Positions 6,982 to 7,130 of a stretch of 7,130 nt of DNA are shown piece after piece. Each line of letters starts with the position of its first letter. Position 1 is the first letter of the stretch. Position numbers and translations under genes: made by a program. The notes beneath the pieces are model-generated. The model ran no database searches, was not told the DNA's origin, and was given only the letters and a program-made list of their open reading frames with translations. Origin of the DNA: an uncultured Peptoniphilus sp. (GTDB taxonomy: Bacteria > Bacillota > Clostridia > Tissierellales > Peptoniphilaceae); contig CAMQDG010000067.1 in assembly GCA_946999425.1 (NCBI GenBank), forward strand, positions 1-7,130. Reading direction: 5' to 3'.

Positions 6982-7019
6982 AAAATTTTTACAAATATAA
7001 AAGGATTTGTAAAAATTTT
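6982..7019. repeat. Perfect 15-bp AT-rich inverted repeat between divergent promoters
   Basis: The left arm (6982-6996) and right arm (7005-7019) are exact reverse complements around an 8-nt spacer, with a single G:C pair per arm. The right arm ends 1 bp before the tRNA -35; the left arm starts 8 bp upstream of the uvrB -35. Possible roles are paired A-tract UP elements for both promoters, a binding site, or a weak terminator in the minus direction (the hairpin is followed by TTATTTTC). No gene ends here, so a terminator is the less natural reading. Confidence 0.7.
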
Positions 7020-7020
7020 C

Positions 7021-7050
7021 TTGACTTAACCCTTAAAGTTCTTGTATAAT
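7021..7050 (+). promoter_or_regulatory. Sigma-A promoter of the tRNA-Lys gene
   Basis: TTGACT (7021-7026) and a perfect TATAAT (7045-7050) are spaced by 18 bp, and an AT-rich tract lies directly upstream of the -35. Start of transcription near 7057-7060 would leave a leader of about 11-14 nt before the mature tRNA. A 6-bp dyad (CTTGTA...TACAAG, 7041-7057) surrounds the -10. Confidence 0.85.
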
Positions 7051-7070
7051 GTACAAGTTGAATGACTTAT

Positions 7071-7130
7071 GCACTTTTAGCTCAGATGGTAGAGCAACTG
7101 ACTCTTAATCAGTGGGCCCAGGGTTCGAGT
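7071..7130 (+). tRNA. tRNA-Lys (anticodon CUU), 3' end cut by the window edge
   Basis: The first 60 nt of the cloverleaf are visible: acceptor 5' strand GCACTTT (7071-7077), T8-A9, D stem GCTC/GAGC (7080-7083 with 7092-7095) with a GG-containing D loop, anticodon stem ACTGA/TCAGT (7097-7101 with 7109-7113), loop CTCTTAA with anticodon CTT at 7104-7106, a 5-nt variable loop, T-stem 5' strand CAGGG (7119-7123) and T loop TTCGAGT ending at 7130. It decodes AAG. The missing part should be CCCTG, then AAAGTGC, discriminator and possibly CCA. It is the only plus-strand gene and may be the first of a tRNA cluster; that lies outside the window. Confidence 0.96.

Noticed and set aside
6982..7019. Inverted repeat as an ordinary intrinsic terminator
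   Set aside because: No gene ends nearby on either strand, and the stem has only one G:C pair, so it is reported as a repeat of unknown role.
1..7130. Mobile element, CRISPR array, toxin-antitoxin or phage module
   Set aside because: No transposase, regular spaced repeats, terminal repeats or small gene pairs were found; the space is filled by intact housekeeping-type genes.

Overview
The window looks like chromosomal DNA from a low-GC, anaerobic Gram-positive bacterium (Firmicutes/Clostridia in the broad sense; a Peptoniphilus/Anaerococcus-like relative is possible but cannot be fixed from the sequence alone). The grounds are strongly AT-rich codon use, AGGAGG-type ribosome binding sites, a LexA box of the Gram-positive GAAC-N4-GTTC type, an intrinsic hairpin-plus-U-tract terminator, and an oxygen-sensitive type of acyl-CoA dehydratase activator.

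All protein genes lie on the minus strand, so the biological order runs from right to left. At the right edge a tRNA-Lys(CUU) gene on the plus strand is cut off by the window end and has its own consensus promoter. Between it and uvrB is a divergent control region of about 160 bp. It holds a minus-strand promoter with a perfect LexA (SOS) box over its -35 element, and a 15-bp perfect AT-rich inverted repeat between the two promoters. Next come uvrB (656 aa) and uvrA (942 aa, TTG start, 4-nt overlap with uvrB), the damage-recognition and helicase-loading parts of nucleotide excision repair. A secreted L,D-transpeptidase gene (258 aa) overlaps the end of uvrA by 11 nt and is followed by a clear terminator. 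The three therefore read as one transcription unit, uvrB-uvrA-ldt, under LexA control.

Left of the terminator, after only 67 bp, begins a separate gene with its own likely promoter: the N-terminal 425 residues of a two-domain BadF/BadG/HgdC-type ATPase (2-hydroxyacyl-CoA dehydratase activator-related), which runs off the left edge.

The content is mostly well-known housekeeping. The least ordinary point is the coupling of a cell-wall cross-linking enzyme to an SOS-controlled excision-repair operon. There is no sign of a mobile element, CRISPR array, phage gene or defence island. No gene-free stretch exceeds 300 bases; the longest, 6907-7070, is fully described below.
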